Below, piece after piece: positions 45,360-59,019 of a stretch of 64,000 bases of DNA (the first letter of the stretch is position 1; every line of letters begins with the position of its first letter). The stretch is from Beta vulgaris subsp. vulgaris. Lineage: Eukaryota > Streptophyta > Magnoliopsida > Caryophyllales > Amaranthaceae. The DNA lies in the NCBI RefSeq assembly GCF_026745355.1, contig NC_079206.1, forward strand, positions 21,693,399 through 21,757,398, given 5' to 3'. The notes beneath the pieces were generated by a model that saw only the letters and a program-made list of their open reading frames with translations, ran no database searches and was not told the DNA's origin. The translations under genes were made by a program, and so were the position numbers.

Positions 45360-47245
45360 AAATTATAGTACAAAAGCCAATTCATGTGGTCACGACATTT
45401 GTCGCACTCATTAAGTACCATGTCATATTTTTTTGGAATATAAATTAAATTATAAATTTATTAAAATACAATTATAGAGTTGGGTTCACAATGAGAAACT
45501 TAAATGTAGTAAATTGGTCATAAATTATAATATATAGATCATAAAATTGTAATTTGTGTACCATTGAAATGTGTTTAAAAATTACTTTAAAATAAGATCA
45601 ATTTATACTATATTTAAAATTATATATTAAAGTAGCATATAAAAATAAAATATTGACTATATTAACGTAATAAAGTAACCTACTACAATTGAAATTATCG
45701 ATTCAATAAGAATTAGGGTTAAAGTATTAAAGTAACCTACTGCAGTTAGAATTAGGATTGTTCTACAAAACCTATTCATGTTAGAACTAGAATATTCAAA
45801 GTTATATATACTAGTTTCTCAACATTAATATATATATAAACCATACTAAAAAAGTCAGCTCATGAGGTCGTGAAATTTGGCGTCCTCATTGCATGACGTT
45901 TGTCGCGCTCATTAAGTGTCATGTCATAATTATTTTGATTAGAGTTCTAAATTGACTAAAATACAAATATTGAGTTGGGTTCACAATGAAAAACTTTAAT
46001 ATAGTGAGTTAATTATAACATTTAATATATAATTCGTAAAATTATAATTTTTGTACCATTAGTGTTTAAAAAGTACTTTCAAATAAACCCATTTATAGTA
46101 TATTAAATTTTTTACATTAAAGTAACATATAAAAAGAAAATATTGACTATACTAATGTACTAAAGTAACCTACTCCAATTGGAATTAGTGATTCAATAAA
46201 ATTAGGATTATTATAAGATATTCAATTAGAATTAGGAATTTTGTGCAAAACCTATTCATGTTAGAATTAGAATATTCAAAGTTCTATATACTAGATTGTC
46301 AAAAAAAAAATATAAATCACTATACAATTAAAAGTCATGTCGTGAGGTCGTGACATTCGGCGGCGTCTTAATTGGACGCCATTTATCGCGCTCATTAAGT
46401 ACAATGCCATTTTTTTGAATATAAATAGATTTTTAAATTGATTATAATACAAATATAGAGTTGGATTTACAATGAAAAACTTAATTACAGTAAATGGATT
46501 ATAACTTTTAATATATAGTTCATAAAAGTATAATTTTTGTACCATTAGAAAGTGTTTAAAGAGTACTATAAATAAAATACATAGATAATATATTTAAAAT
46601 TTTATATTAAAGTAACATATAAAAAGAAAATAATTATACTAACGTATTTAAAGTAACCTACTGCAATTGAAATTATCGATTTAATAAGAATTAGGGTTAA
46701 AGTATTAAAGTAACCTAATGCAATTAGAATTAAGGATTCAATTAAAATTAGACGTTGTTATAAGAGATTAAATTACAATTAGGGTTATTCTACAAAACCT
46801 ATTCATGTTTGAATTAGAATATTCAAAGTTATATATACTAGATTGTCAGCAGTAACATATAAAGCATAGTACAAAAGCTAGTTCATGAGGTCGCGACATT
46901 TGGCGTCCTCATTGGATGCATTTTTCGTCGCGCTCATTAAGTGTCATGCCATTTTTTTTAATATAAAAAAAAGTTCTAGATTGATAAAATTCTAAATGTA
47001 GAGTATGGTTATCAATGAAAAACTTAAATATATTAAACCGATTATAAATTTTTATATATAGTTTGTAAAATTATAATTTGTGTACATTGAAAAGTGTCTA
47101 AAAATTACTTCAAGATAAGATCCATTTATACTATATTTAAAATTTATATTAAAGTAATATAAATGGAAATATTGACTATATTAACGTACCAAAGTAACTT
47201 ATTGCAATTGAAATTAGCGATTCAATTAGAATTAAATAATGACAA
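45360..47245. repeat. four tandem copies of a ~475-545-bp AT-rich repeat
   Basis: Each unit begins around a CG-richer landmark with CATGAGGTCGTGACATTTGG-like sequence and CGCGCTCATTAAGTGTCATG (about 45373, 45848, 46323 and 46868). It continues with GTTGGGTTCACAATGAAAAA, AATTTGTGTACCATT and repeated AAAGTAACCTACTGCAATT. Spacing is 475, 475 and 545. Units differ by many substitutions and small indels, so the array is old. No coding frame is shared between units. Confidence 0.85.
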
Positions 47246-48059
47246 AATTATATTGTAACTTTTAATTTTTCTATGTCAGACAAAAATACTATCAAAAATA
47301 AAGATGTAAATATTGAAAAACTCTACTTGTTTTTCACGAGTAAGCCCGAACATTTACCCGAGCCCCAATACAAATATATATATTCTTAATGATGCACTAA
47401 TGATTAAGTAACTAATGTAAAGAATCAATACAAGTTATTACCTCTCTAGGACACCCACTCCTAAAGGTTACATACAAAATTAGGGTGGTACTCCCTTATC
47501 AAGTGATCATGTGGCTTCATGAGTCATGACATTGTCGGTCAACTCAGCATAAAATAACAAAATAAACTCCTTTCACTAGTTACTTCCTTTTATTAAACTA
47601 AATTTTGTCTTCCCTAAGATCTTATACAAATATATAGTTCTCTGAATCTTGTACAATATCCAAGCAACATCACCGTTGAATCCATCTATACATGCATAAC
47701 TATATATATGCTGTCAGCATCTCTTAAGATTACGATTCCTCACCCCTATTATTATTAAAATGAAGAAATTTTTGGAATAAAATGCAATACATAGGACAAG
47801 TACTTATAATGTCCTCCTTTAAAAACGTAAGTAATCTCTTTTGGCATAGTGCTAAAGCCATTAATTAATTAACCTAGCTTTGATACACATTATCTTTATT
47901 GCAGTAAAATTTCTCCACCTTACAAACCAAATTTGACTTCTTTAAAATTAATCTTATTAAAAAATTATATATTTGAACCTGGCTCACACTCAATTTAGTG
48001 TGTCAAATATTAGTATAGATGTGAACTATAAATAAGTCCTTGCATTAAAAAATAATATA
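47246..48059. other. intergenic, AT-rich
   Basis: No gene or bounded element seen. Confidence 0.35.
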
Positions 48060-48279
48060 CTTCTTCCGTTTTTTATTAGATGTTACACTTTTCAAATCAC
48101 GGAATCCTACGTAATTTTCGGAGAGGAGAGAGATAGAGATAATGAAAAACAAAAGGGTCTCATATGAACATGTGATAGGAGAGAGATAGAGAGAAGTTAT
48201 TACCCAAAATAAAAATGTAACATCTAATTTAAAACTTCCTAAAATAGAAAGTGTAACATCTAAAAATAAAGGGATGAAG
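48060..48279. mobile_element. Stowaway-type MITE
   Basis: A TA duplication (48058-48059, 48280-48281) and about 35-bp inverted ends: CTTCTTCCGTTTTTTATTAG on the left, CTTCATCCCTTTATTTTTAG inverted on the right, both then running into ATGTTACACTTT. 220 bp, non-coding. Confidence 0.85.
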
Positions 48280-48976
48280 TATATAAAAAAAGAGTAGGTA
48301 TAAAATTTACAAGGTGACTATGTGATAAATAAAAAAGGAAACTATGTTATAGAGTGTAAATTACATTATAAAAAATTAATGTAAGAAAGAGTGAATATAT
48401 GAAAAAAAAATTGTCACTATATTAAATAATGGTAAATTAGTGTGATTTTAGATTGTAAAAGGAGACTAGCTATGTGAAGAGAAAAGGGGACACTATGTCA
48501 CATGAGTGGTTTTAGTTTACACTAATATTAGTGTGGATAAGGTCCACGCAAGACTAGTACTGAAAAACTTATTTATGAAGTAACTCCAAAGAATTAAGTT
48601 GAATATAACAAAAGCTCAAAGGCTATTTTATGTGTCATATTAGAAGAGATATTAGTTGTCAAACCAAAATTCTAAAAAGAGTAATAAGCACCTTATTTTA
48701 AGAAATGGAGAGAGTATTTTGTTATGATTAGTTAGTATTAACTCTATTTCTTTTTAATTTATATAATTTCACTTTTAAGTTTGTCAATGCAAAATTTTGA
48801 TCATTAGCACCGCTAATTATTAAGTTGATATTTTAAAAATAAATGTTCAATGAATTTAACAAGATTCAGATGACTATAATTTTCATTTATATATAAACTA
48901 CAAACTATGGCCAACATAAAGTATCTGAATAATTATAAAATAATATAGTGTATAAATATAAAAAAGACGAAGGGAA
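48280..48976. other. intergenic, AT-rich
   Basis: No gene. A small hairpin GTGGATAAGGTCCAC followed by GCAAGACTAGT ends at 48558; discussed under rejected items. Confidence 0.3.
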
Positions 48977-48985
48977 TAATATTTA

Positions 48986-49692
48986 GGAAAAATTGTTAGA
49001 AACTACCTATTAAAAATACTTTTTTTAAAAAAACTACCTTATATCATGTTTATTTTACAAAACTACCTTATAAGTGGAAAAACTTTAAAAAGCACTACCA
49101 AATTCAGAATTTACTAACTATGGTTAACTACTCCCTCCAATTATCCCTCTAATATAAGATTATGAAAATACCCCTAAATTCAGTACGTTACAATTATGAT
49201 ATCATCACTTTCTTGATCACTTGATGCTCTATCTCTTCCTCAAAAGTCAATCCCAAAAACAAACCAGCATGATAAGTGTCGAGTAGAGCAATCTTTGCAC
49301 CACATCAAACCATTCTTCATCATCATCAACGACATCAATTAATGACTCAAAACCCAATTTATATCTGCTTTTATTACTCATAATGAAGAATAATTGGTGA
49401 AGCAAAAGGTTGGGAGAAGAAATTACACAAACGATTTAAGGGGGTATTCAATAGTTAAATGCCGATGTGAGGGAAATTAACAAAGAGGGGTTGGGTACTT
49501 TAAGGGGTATTTTAGTAATCTTATATTAGAGTGACAATTGAAGAAAATAGTTAACCATGGTTAGTAAATTCTGAATTAGGTAGTGTTTTTTAAAGTTTTT
49601 CCACTTATAAGGTAGTTTTGTAAAATAAACATGATATTAGGTAGTTTTTTTAAAAAAAGTGTCTTTAATAGGTAGTTTCTAACAATTTTTCC
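48986..49692. mobile_element. Mutator-like foldback MITE, ~145-bp arms, 9-bp target duplication
   Basis: Inverted arms of about 145 bp (48986-49130 and 49548-49692) begin GGAAAAATTGTTAGAAACTA and differ at only a handful of positions. TAATATTTA is duplicated at 48977-48985 and 49693-49701, the 9-bp length of Mutator-superfamily insertions. The 415-bp middle is unique, with CATCATCATC, and shows no transposase. High arm identity suggests a recent insertion or arm homogenisation. Confidence 0.9.
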
Positions 49693-49701
49693 TAATATTT
49701 A

Positions 49702-50341
49702 CTATAAAAGAATCTATATTAATAGGATATTATAAACATAGGAGTTATTGGATACGACTAGTAAACATATGGGCGAGACAAACAAGTCACACTTTATTTA
49801 ATAGTTCCTCTGTTTCTAATCAGAAGAAATATTTTAACTTTGACAATTGTTTTTTCAAATATACAAAAACAAATTTATCATGTAAAATATAGTTCGATCG
49901 GTCTTGACCTATAATGTCATAATTTCAACTTATTTATGAATTTTTCTAATAGATAATTAGAGATATTATTAGTACGGTTTGCAAACGTGGAAGTCAAACT
50001 ATTATATTTATTTCGAAGAGAAAGTTAAAGATTTTATTAATCATCAACAAGTTAGATATGAGTCACGCCTTAGTTATATGTATTTTAACCCAAATTTAGT
50101 TAGTTAATATATGTCTTGAGTTTTTTCGTTATACAATAAGCAATCCTAGAATTAGTTAGGATGCGCTCTCTTCATCTTAAAAAAAAAAATAAGTTAAATA
50201 AAAAAATAAGTTTTAATATGTTTTAAACAACTACTTCAGATTTATTCTAACAAGTTATAGAAAAAGGTTGATATAAGTTAAAATAAGTTGTAATATGAGG
50301 AAAAATCAAAATTGATCAGGTCATATTAATAAGTCTGATAC
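49702..50341. other. intergenic, AT-rich
   Basis: No gene. 49805-49850 (GTTCCTCTGTTTCTAATCAG) looks like one end of a decayed MITE. Confidence 0.3.
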
Positions 50342-50344
50342 ATG

Positions 50345-52535
50345 CACTACTACAAAAATGGCCAAAGAGACTACCTATAGGAGACCGGTTGAGGCTACTA
50401 ACCCATTTCTTAATTATAGGAAACCATTGATTATGTAAAATCGGTCTCTTAAGTTTAACTATTTGACTAACTAAAAAAGGTGTTGTGAAATAAGAGACTG
50501 TTTCCAAGTAAAACCGGTTTCCTTGAAATATTTTAATTTTTTAATTCAATTTTTCTTTCAACATAATACACTATGATACGTATATATTTGTTTTGTTGTG
50601 ATATAGGAGATTACTTCTAACTAGAACCGGTTTCCTTAAAATATTTTAATTTTAAAATAGTTACTCATACCAAATTCAAGTCATACAACGGTTCAACATT
50701 CAAACTTCCCCGCCTTAACAAAATTCCCCCTCGAGAAACTCCCACCCCACCTCCTCACTCTCCCAAATTATTTTGGACTTTCCCGCTTCATTCAAACCCA
50801 CGTACCAAAATTCATTCCACACATTCTCTCTCCTCTTTTATAACCTATTACTTTGCTTCACTTCTCCCTCTTTCTTCGCCGCCTAACTCATCTCTCTCTC
50901 CTCACTCAAGCTCTCATCAATGGTGAAACGAAAATCGACACTGAAGAAACTTTCTCATCAATGGTGTGAGGGGCTGGCTCAGGCAAAGAATGAGGTTGCG
51001 GTTGTGGTAACACGTTCGCATCATCATCATCATCATATAGATAGTTAGGTCGGTTATTTGTAAACTCGGTGCCGCCTTCTGACTCAGGCAAGAGGAAAAG
51101 TCTCCTATTTCAATGAGTCCAATAGATGTGTCCAAGCTGAAGCATATCTGACCCAGAAGTGAGCCGACGTAGGACCTACGACTGGAACATGATCCCTCTC
51201 GACAAAACCAACCGTGGGAATAGCAAGATGGGTGATTAAACCAACCACGACACCCTCCCCAAACATTTTTAATTAGGCTTGGTTAATGGAGGAAGTGAGA
51301 ATATAGAGCTTAGTTTAACAAGGAGAGGAAAATGAAGATTATGCTGAATCTCTGGTGAGTTCTGGCCGAAAATTCCTCGGAAATTTGTTAATTAAAATGA
51401 AGAAATGGACTGTAGATTCATCGTTATATTCCAAAGGTTTTATTTCTTGATTTTTGATATACCACATTTGTTTTTTGTAATTTTTTGATTTTTTTTTGTG
51501 TTCTTTGTGATTTAGGTTGGACAAGGATCAAAGAGACCTAAAACGTATGTTTATGATTTACGTTTATCATCTTATTAAAGTTTATGAAGATGTATTGAAT
51601 TTGGAACTTGAAGTTTTGTTATGTTCTTTTCTTCAATAATACACTGTTACATCGTAGTGTAAACTAAAAACTGAAATTTGGTGTAATTTTAGGTTTTTTT
51701 GGAGGGCCGCAGCGCAAGACTGCCGAGGGAAGAGAAAGTTAGTGAAGATGGGCTCCAATGCCGTCCTTGGTGCTATGAGAGCAAGCTGGTTGTCCTTTAA
51801 TTATTTAAACAATCATTTATTCCCAAGACATAATTGACGAGCTAAGAGATATGTGGATGAATTATTTAAATAATCAAACACAAGATGATGGAGATTGAAG
51901 ACGACGATCTGGCTGTTGTACATATTATTTGATTATTTTAGAATTCTAGTTTTAGTAGCTAGCATTAGATTATAGAAACTTTATTTTAAGACATTATTAG
52001 AAAAAATTGATGCTTTGAATGAAATTAGATTTGTATATAAATTATATGTAGCAAATATTTTTTTGACATGATGAATAAAGCAAGCAAGAATTTATGTGTA
52101 ATAATATTATTGTGACTATTTATAAATTGTTATACAAACCTGTCAAAGAAAAATTTTAAAATAAATTTTTTTATTAAAAAAAAGCCTATATACAAGGAGC
52201 CGCAAATACATGATAATATATGTGTATTGTAACATTTTTATTTAAAAAAAAACGTATAATAAACCTAAGAAACCGGTTGTCGTAAATAAATGGTTTCAAA
52301 GAGTAAGGTAAGGAGACTGGTTTTTAATGTTAAATGGTCTCCTAATCTCTTTACATATTATATATACACTTATCTAAGAGACTGGTTTACCTGTCAACTG
52401 GTCTCCTAAATAAACAAAGAAACCAGACATTATAACCGGTCTCTTAACCTAGGACACATGTGAGATGGAGATGTGTTATAGTCCGGTTTCATATGCCATT
52501 TTCAACCGGTTTCCTAGGCTTTTTTTGTAGTAGTG
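50345..52535. mobile_element. CACTA-4: 2.2-kb nonautonomous CACTA element
   Basis: CACTACTACAAAAA ends on both sides, with ATG duplicated at 50342-50344 and 52536-52538. Subterminal repeats are variants of GAGACCGGTTT and AAACCGGTTTCC (50375-50640, 52270-52510). The interior has a promoter-like stretch (TTTTATAACC at 50837, pyrimidine-rich leader, ATG at 50920). A 42-codon frame with a His run follows, then intron-like DNA, and at 51700-51790 a CG-richer exon-like block. Source gene unknown. No transposase. Terminal family shared with CACTA-3. Confidence 0.9.
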
Positions 52536-52538
52536 ATG

Positions 52539-52875
52539 TAAAGAAAACATACTCTAAATTTATATAATTTCATTTCAGCAAAATCTATATTGAAGAGAAC
52601 GTACATTTATTCGACGAAAGTCAAATTGTGTGTAAAAAATCGGGTATAGACTACAGTAGAAACGCAATAGAGAGTTGGGGTTAGCGCGCACTTAGGAGGG
52701 TGAAGAAAGAAGGATCACAATAAGAGGGGGTGTATGTGTATATGTATATATGGAGACATATATTAAGCTACATTTGCTTGTGAACTTTTTCTTTGAGGGG
52801 ACAGGGGACATTTGCTTGTGAACTTTGTAACAATATAATATAATTTTTATATTGGAGAGAGAAAAGAGAGAAGAA
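52539..52875 (+). promoter_or_regulatory. upstream region of the MYB-CC gene
   Basis: 337 bases between CACTA-4 and the start codon. A GTATATATGG motif lies at 52743 and a GA-rich leader (GAGAGAGAAAAGAGAG) at 52855-52870. If transcription starts nearby, the CACTA lies immediately upstream and may have replaced the older promoter. Core elements are inferred only. Confidence 0.4.
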
Positions 52876-55800
52876 ATGGAGAGAGGTATGGGTGGAGTGT
52901 ACGGCGGCGGAGATGGAGGAGGATTTCCATACCATCATCATCATCCTCATCATCATCATCAATCATTGGAAGGAGGAGTTCTACTGTCAAGGGATCCAAA
53001 GCCAAGACTACGATGGACTCCTGATCTTCATGAACGTTTTGTTGATGCTGTTACCAAGCTTGGTGGTCCTGACAGTATGTTATATTTCGATCCCCTCCAT
53101 TTTTCTTTTCTTTATTTATTGCTATTTTGTAAATTTTTAAAAGCATAATCATCTTGATCTAATCTTTACCATCAACTATGGTGTTGTTTGGTTAGAAGCT
53201 GTTTTTTTTTTCAGAAATACAAGATCCGAATAAATACAATATTATGGGGTTTTTTTGTTTAACGGGAGGGAAATGAGAGAAGTATAGGATATACAAATTC
53301 CAACAAACTACAATTTCTTATTGTACATGAGAGAAATCACTCACCAAGTTCCCTTGGTGAGTAATTTCCTCGAAAATGCAATTTCTTATCATGTCAATCA
53401 AACAATTTTATTTAATTTTTAGGAAATTAACAAGGAAAAATTTTTCCATGAAATGTAAATTCTCTTAACAATTTTAATGACATTTACATTTTTTTTAGCT
53501 AGGTCAGATTATGTCGGGGCATAATTCTGTTACAATTTTTAGTAGGTTGATCAATTTTAAGTTCGATTCAGTTCAATTTTAACAAGTTAGATTTAGGTTA
53601 ATTTTTATCGAGCCTATCTAAAATATATATAAAAAAAAAGTATTATTGGTCGAATGTAATTATTCGCAAGCCAAAGTTTTCCGGTTCACTTTTTACAGGC
53701 TTGGAGTATACTCCCTCTGTTTTTTTTATCTTTCTCACTTGGAATCTTGACACTATTCATGCATAGAGAGAATCTTCTCAAATGTTCTCAATTTATAAGA
53801 AAAAACATAGTCATGTGGGGTCTTGTTTGATTCGTCTCAATTAGTACTTTATTAATATTCAATCGTTATAATTTTTACTAATATATAATGAAAGATATTT
53901 ACGTTTTAAAACGTGCATTGGAAGACGCGCAAAAGAAAGTGAGAATGATAAAAAAAAACAGAGGGAGTAATATTTTATTGTGAAATGCTTTAGTGAAACC
54001 AAGTTTACTTAGAAATGCCATGTTTTGTTGAACCCTTTTAGACATGATTTGTTCTATACCGGATAAGATGTGAGAAATTGACTATCCCTCGTGTGAATTA
54101 TCCTACACAAAAGAAGAGGTGAAATAATGACTACCCCCTAGTCCCCTACTTTATAAATTTGGAGAGTTGCTTGCCCGTTGTCAATTACTTTCACCCTTTA
54201 TTTTTACTCCACGTCTTTTTCTTTTTGATTTATTTCTTTTTAATTTATACATAGTTTTTTTTTCATTCCTGAACCTGTCTCGTCTACTTTCTTCTCTTTT
54301 CTCATCCAAGTTATCCACTTTTTAATATTTTATCCTACATTTAGTTTTCCGCTTCGCCTTTCAGTTTCTCACTCGTATTTTGGTACTTTTCCTCCGAAAG
54401 TGAAGTAAAACAAATAAAACGGATTGATGAGTACATTTAGAAATTAAACCTCTTTGGATAGTAAATTATTTAAACTAACTCTCGTAATCTCTATTATATA
54501 AGCCAAGGAAGACATATTGTCCCTCTACAATATAAATATTACACTCCAAAAACATGACATTTACACCATTCTACATTGCAAAAACTTGTTGCCAATTTCT
54601 ATAAAATTCAATTGGCCTTAATTAGCAGCACAATCAATGCAAATTGCACCTTAGAGTAAAAAGACAACAAAAACATTAAAATAATTGGTACCTACAGATT
54701 CGGAGACAATTTGGAGTATTGTTCATTGTTTTTGTAAAGAAATTTTGCGAAAAATTGAAGGAAATTGCAATTTTTCGAAGATAGAAATAGTACAAAACTA
54801 TTGTTAGAGTAAAATTATGAAGATACGAGAGAGAAAAAGTGATGTGATGTGAGTGAAAATGAGGATTTTAGGATTAGGTGAGAGGTATAGGTATAAATAG
54901 TTTCGGATGGTTGATTAAGATTATTATACAAAATATAAATTGGTTTAAGAGGTATACGTAGGGTGATGGGTAGAACATGTAAGTATTTCAATATTTCTTA
55001 CTCATAAATTGAAGGAGAACTTAGATACGAACTTTCGTTTTTTATTTGTTTTACTATTGAATAATAGTTATGCCTAAAATGTCACCGCACATATAACGTG
55101 CCTAAAAAACTAGTTGTATCTATAGTAGGCTAAGCCCATAATTTAACAAGTGCATAATATCTGGTTGTAATTCAATCTCTTTACATGGGGTAAGGTACTA
55201 GGATAAATGCATTATAATTATATTTTATAAGGTAAATTTCAAATAAAATGTATTGGAAAGTTTTTAACATATAGTTTTGTTATCTAGTGAAGATACTAAA
55301 GAATTTAGCATCCATATGCATAAATCATAATGTATTGGTCTTGTCGTCTTGGGATCATTTTATAATTGATAAAAAAAAAAGTTAATTATTCACACCCAAA
55401 AAAATAAGAGGAAATGGAGTTGAACCAGAGCTAACGAAGACACTTTGTAATTGGAGTAGGTAAACCGTAAACCGTATACATGTGATCAGCATTATGAATC
55501 TCAGCATTGTAGTTGTAGGTGTACACGTAATATTTCTTTTGAGAAGAAGGCCCATCTTAGGTTATGATTAGTTGACCTGAAATTTTTTAATCAGAACTTA
55601 TTTGATTTGAGTTTTTTTTTTTTATCTGATCTGATCTCATCTGATTTGATCTAATCTGATCTATACTGATCTGGTCTGATTTACAAGATCTTATCTTTTA
55701 TAGAATATATTATTACTATTATATTATTACTTTGTAATACATTATTATGCAATACATTATAAGATCTTACTTATAGTATTACTATTATTATCGTTTTATT

Positions 55801-58800
55801 TCTATTACAACTTTTACACAATTTTTATTATTAATAATAATCATAATTATTATCATTATTATAAGAACAACAACAATAATTATAATCATAATAATAATAA
55901 TTATTACTAAAAATAATTATATGACCCAAGTCATTAATTTTTAAGAGCACTTATACAATGTTTCACACTTTCCCTTAAAAAAAATGTTTCACACTTGAGA
56001 AGTCGGCAGACTCAACTCATTTTTTCCATAAAAAATAAAATAAGATATACAAACAAATATGACTTGCGCAAGAAAGAAATAAATATCGTGCAACTTCAAA
56101 TAGCTAGAGAGATTTGGAATTCGGTAGGAAGAGGTATATCGAATCTAAATTTAGAATTTGTATCTCACACTTAGCTTATTTTGAAATGTATTCCGAACTT
56201 AGTAGTTTCGTTGTCATGAATTTGAGCTATCATATTTTATATATATTTATTATTTTTGTGTCAATCTTATGTTCTTGACACGTGGCTTTTAACTTTCTAT
56301 TATTTAATAACAACAAAGTTAACATAATATAATGATAACAATGACATTTATAATGATAACAACAATATTAATAATAATTACCAATATTAATAATTAATAA
56401 GTACAACAACAATAATAATCCTTTTGAACAAATATACTAGTAAATAATAATACTCCCTTTATACTTTTATATCTTTCTCACTTACATTCTTGACACGATT
56501 CACAATTAGAGAGAATTTTTTAGATTTTTCTCAATATATAAGAAAAAATATAGTCATGTGGGGTCTTGCTTGATTCCTCTCAATAAGTACTTTATTAATA
56601 TTCAATTATTATAACTTTTGCTAATATGTAATGAAAGATATTTAATTGGTAATAATAAGTTTTTTTAATATAAGCATGATGTGATCTGAACTGATCTGAA
56701 CTTATTTTTTCTAATTTGATCTGATTAGATTTGAAATAAGCAAAAATAAGATGAGCTGAACATAGCCATAAAGAGGGAATAATGCAAAAACCTCCTCTAG
56801 AATGAGTTTAGTGAGATTTGATTATTGGCTTTCTACCTAGAAGTTTTAAAATTAGGCAACTACTATATTCTTCTATCTCATACATACATCTATACTTCTA
56901 TTGTCTTATTTTTTCATAACTTTTCTTTTTTCTTTGAACTTTTTCCCTAAAATTTTCATACTTATTCAAACTTTTTAGAACTATTTTTTTTTCCATAAAA
57001 TACGCAAAAATAAAATGAGGAAAACAAAAGATTTTAACTTTGTCTTGATAACACATAATAATACTTATTACATTATTACATCCTTTTTAGTCTCTTACCT
57101 GAAATACGTCTAAATATCTAAAACAAATTTTATCTTAGATTAAGAAGTAGCACTATATATGATTCGAGTTACTCCAATGTACCAAAACCTTTTGCGACAT
57201 TTGCGCTGATATAAGTAGTCCTAGAATAAGTAGACAGAAAAGTTGGCCTATTAGAGTATATTTAATGGTTGAATCTTTAAAGGGGTTTATTAAATATTAT
57301 ATAAATTTCTTTATGCTCCACATCACTTGTACCTACTCTATTTAAAATCCTCTATTTTCTTACTTTTAATAGTTAGACTAACTTTTCAGGTCATTAAATT
57401 CCCGCTCTTACTATATTTTCTCTCTGCTTATTAATTTGGTTCATCCCAATTCTCACCATATTTATCGTTTTCGGATAATTAAAATACTCTAATGATGAAT
57501 TGTTATATTTTTTTATTTGTATTATAACTAATTATTTATCTTAATCGAAGTTATTTTAAAAACTTTTTTGCAATATATGAACACAAAAATTAAGCACAAG
57601 AGGTGTATGAAAAATGTATGTAAATACCTTAATATTGGACTCTATTTATAGAGAAGAGAAAAATAAAGGTGTTGGTAAATTTTTTTTAAAAAATTAATTT
57701 TTATTAGTTAAATATGACAATTATTTACAAATAACAACAAAACAAAATCATGAATAATTACTCAAACATCAGCAATTCAGATCTGATATTAACAACCATT
57801 ATTGGATGGATACATCACATCTCCCATAAACCAATAAACTTTTGCTACTTGTCACAGCCAACACAAATTTTAAGAGAAAATAGGATGTGAAATGGTTCAT
57901 GGGGATAGATCATTTAACACCTCTCTCTTCCCTTTTTTCTCTCTCTTTATTGTTTTTTTTTTTTTTTAGACTCTCTTTCCTTATGTTCCTCTCACAGTCC
58001 AACTACTGGAGTTTGGACATACTCTAAAGGCTAAAACTTTACAGAAAGAAAAGGAAAACGTTACGAGAACACTGGGGTCTTATTTATTAGGGGGAGATTC
58101 AAGAATTAAATAGGTTTCTTGACCACAATACTGATACGAACCCGAGATAAGTGTAGGTGTAACTCGTCTCTTTGCCTATGAAAGTGGTTCCATCTTTACT
58201 ATTGCAAATGCAATCGCGTCCGAGACTGAAAACCATAATATTAAAATGCAGTGACATGCTCCAAAGTTTATTACATGTGATAAGTGTAGATGTAACTCGT
58301 CTCCTTGCCTATGAAAGTGATTCTATGTTCACTATAACAAAAGGCAGCCGCATTCGAGACTAAAAACCATAATATTAAAATGCAATGACATACTCCAACG
58401 TTTAGTACATGTGATAAGTGTAGGTGTAACTCGGCTCCTTGCATATGAAAGTGGTTCCACGTTCACTATTACAAATGCAACCGCATTCGGAGACTAAAAA
58501 CCATAATATTAAAATATAATGACACTCTAAAATTTAGTACATGAGTCTAACATAAATTTGTGCATATGAGGATTAGTAAGTTTTTAATTTTATAACTATT
58601 TGAGTACTTTATATATATATATATATATATACTCCTTCCGTTTCCTAAAGATCTTCCCACTTACTGTTCCTACAGATACCAAGGAAAATAAAGTTGTGTG
58701 GGGCATGGTGTGAGTAAAGTAGGAGAGAGAAAGGGGTTAAGATAAATAAACAAATAAAAAGGGGTTAAAGTAGGAGAGAGAAAGGGAGTAAAATTGAATT

Positions 58801-58945
58801 AATAATGTAATGTGGACCATATGATAGTGACATGAGAGGGTAAATAGGGAAATTTGTTTTGCCAAATAAGGAATAAAGCAAAAGTGGGAAGATCTTTTGG
58901 AAACACCCTTAAACGGAAAGTGGGAAGATCTTTAGGAAACGGAGG

Positions 58946-59019
<74 letters not shown>

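Noticed and set aside
48533..48558. Hairpin GTGGA..TCCAC followed by CTAGT, like a Helitron 3' end
   Set aside because: The next base is A rather than T and no TC-type 5' end was found upstream.
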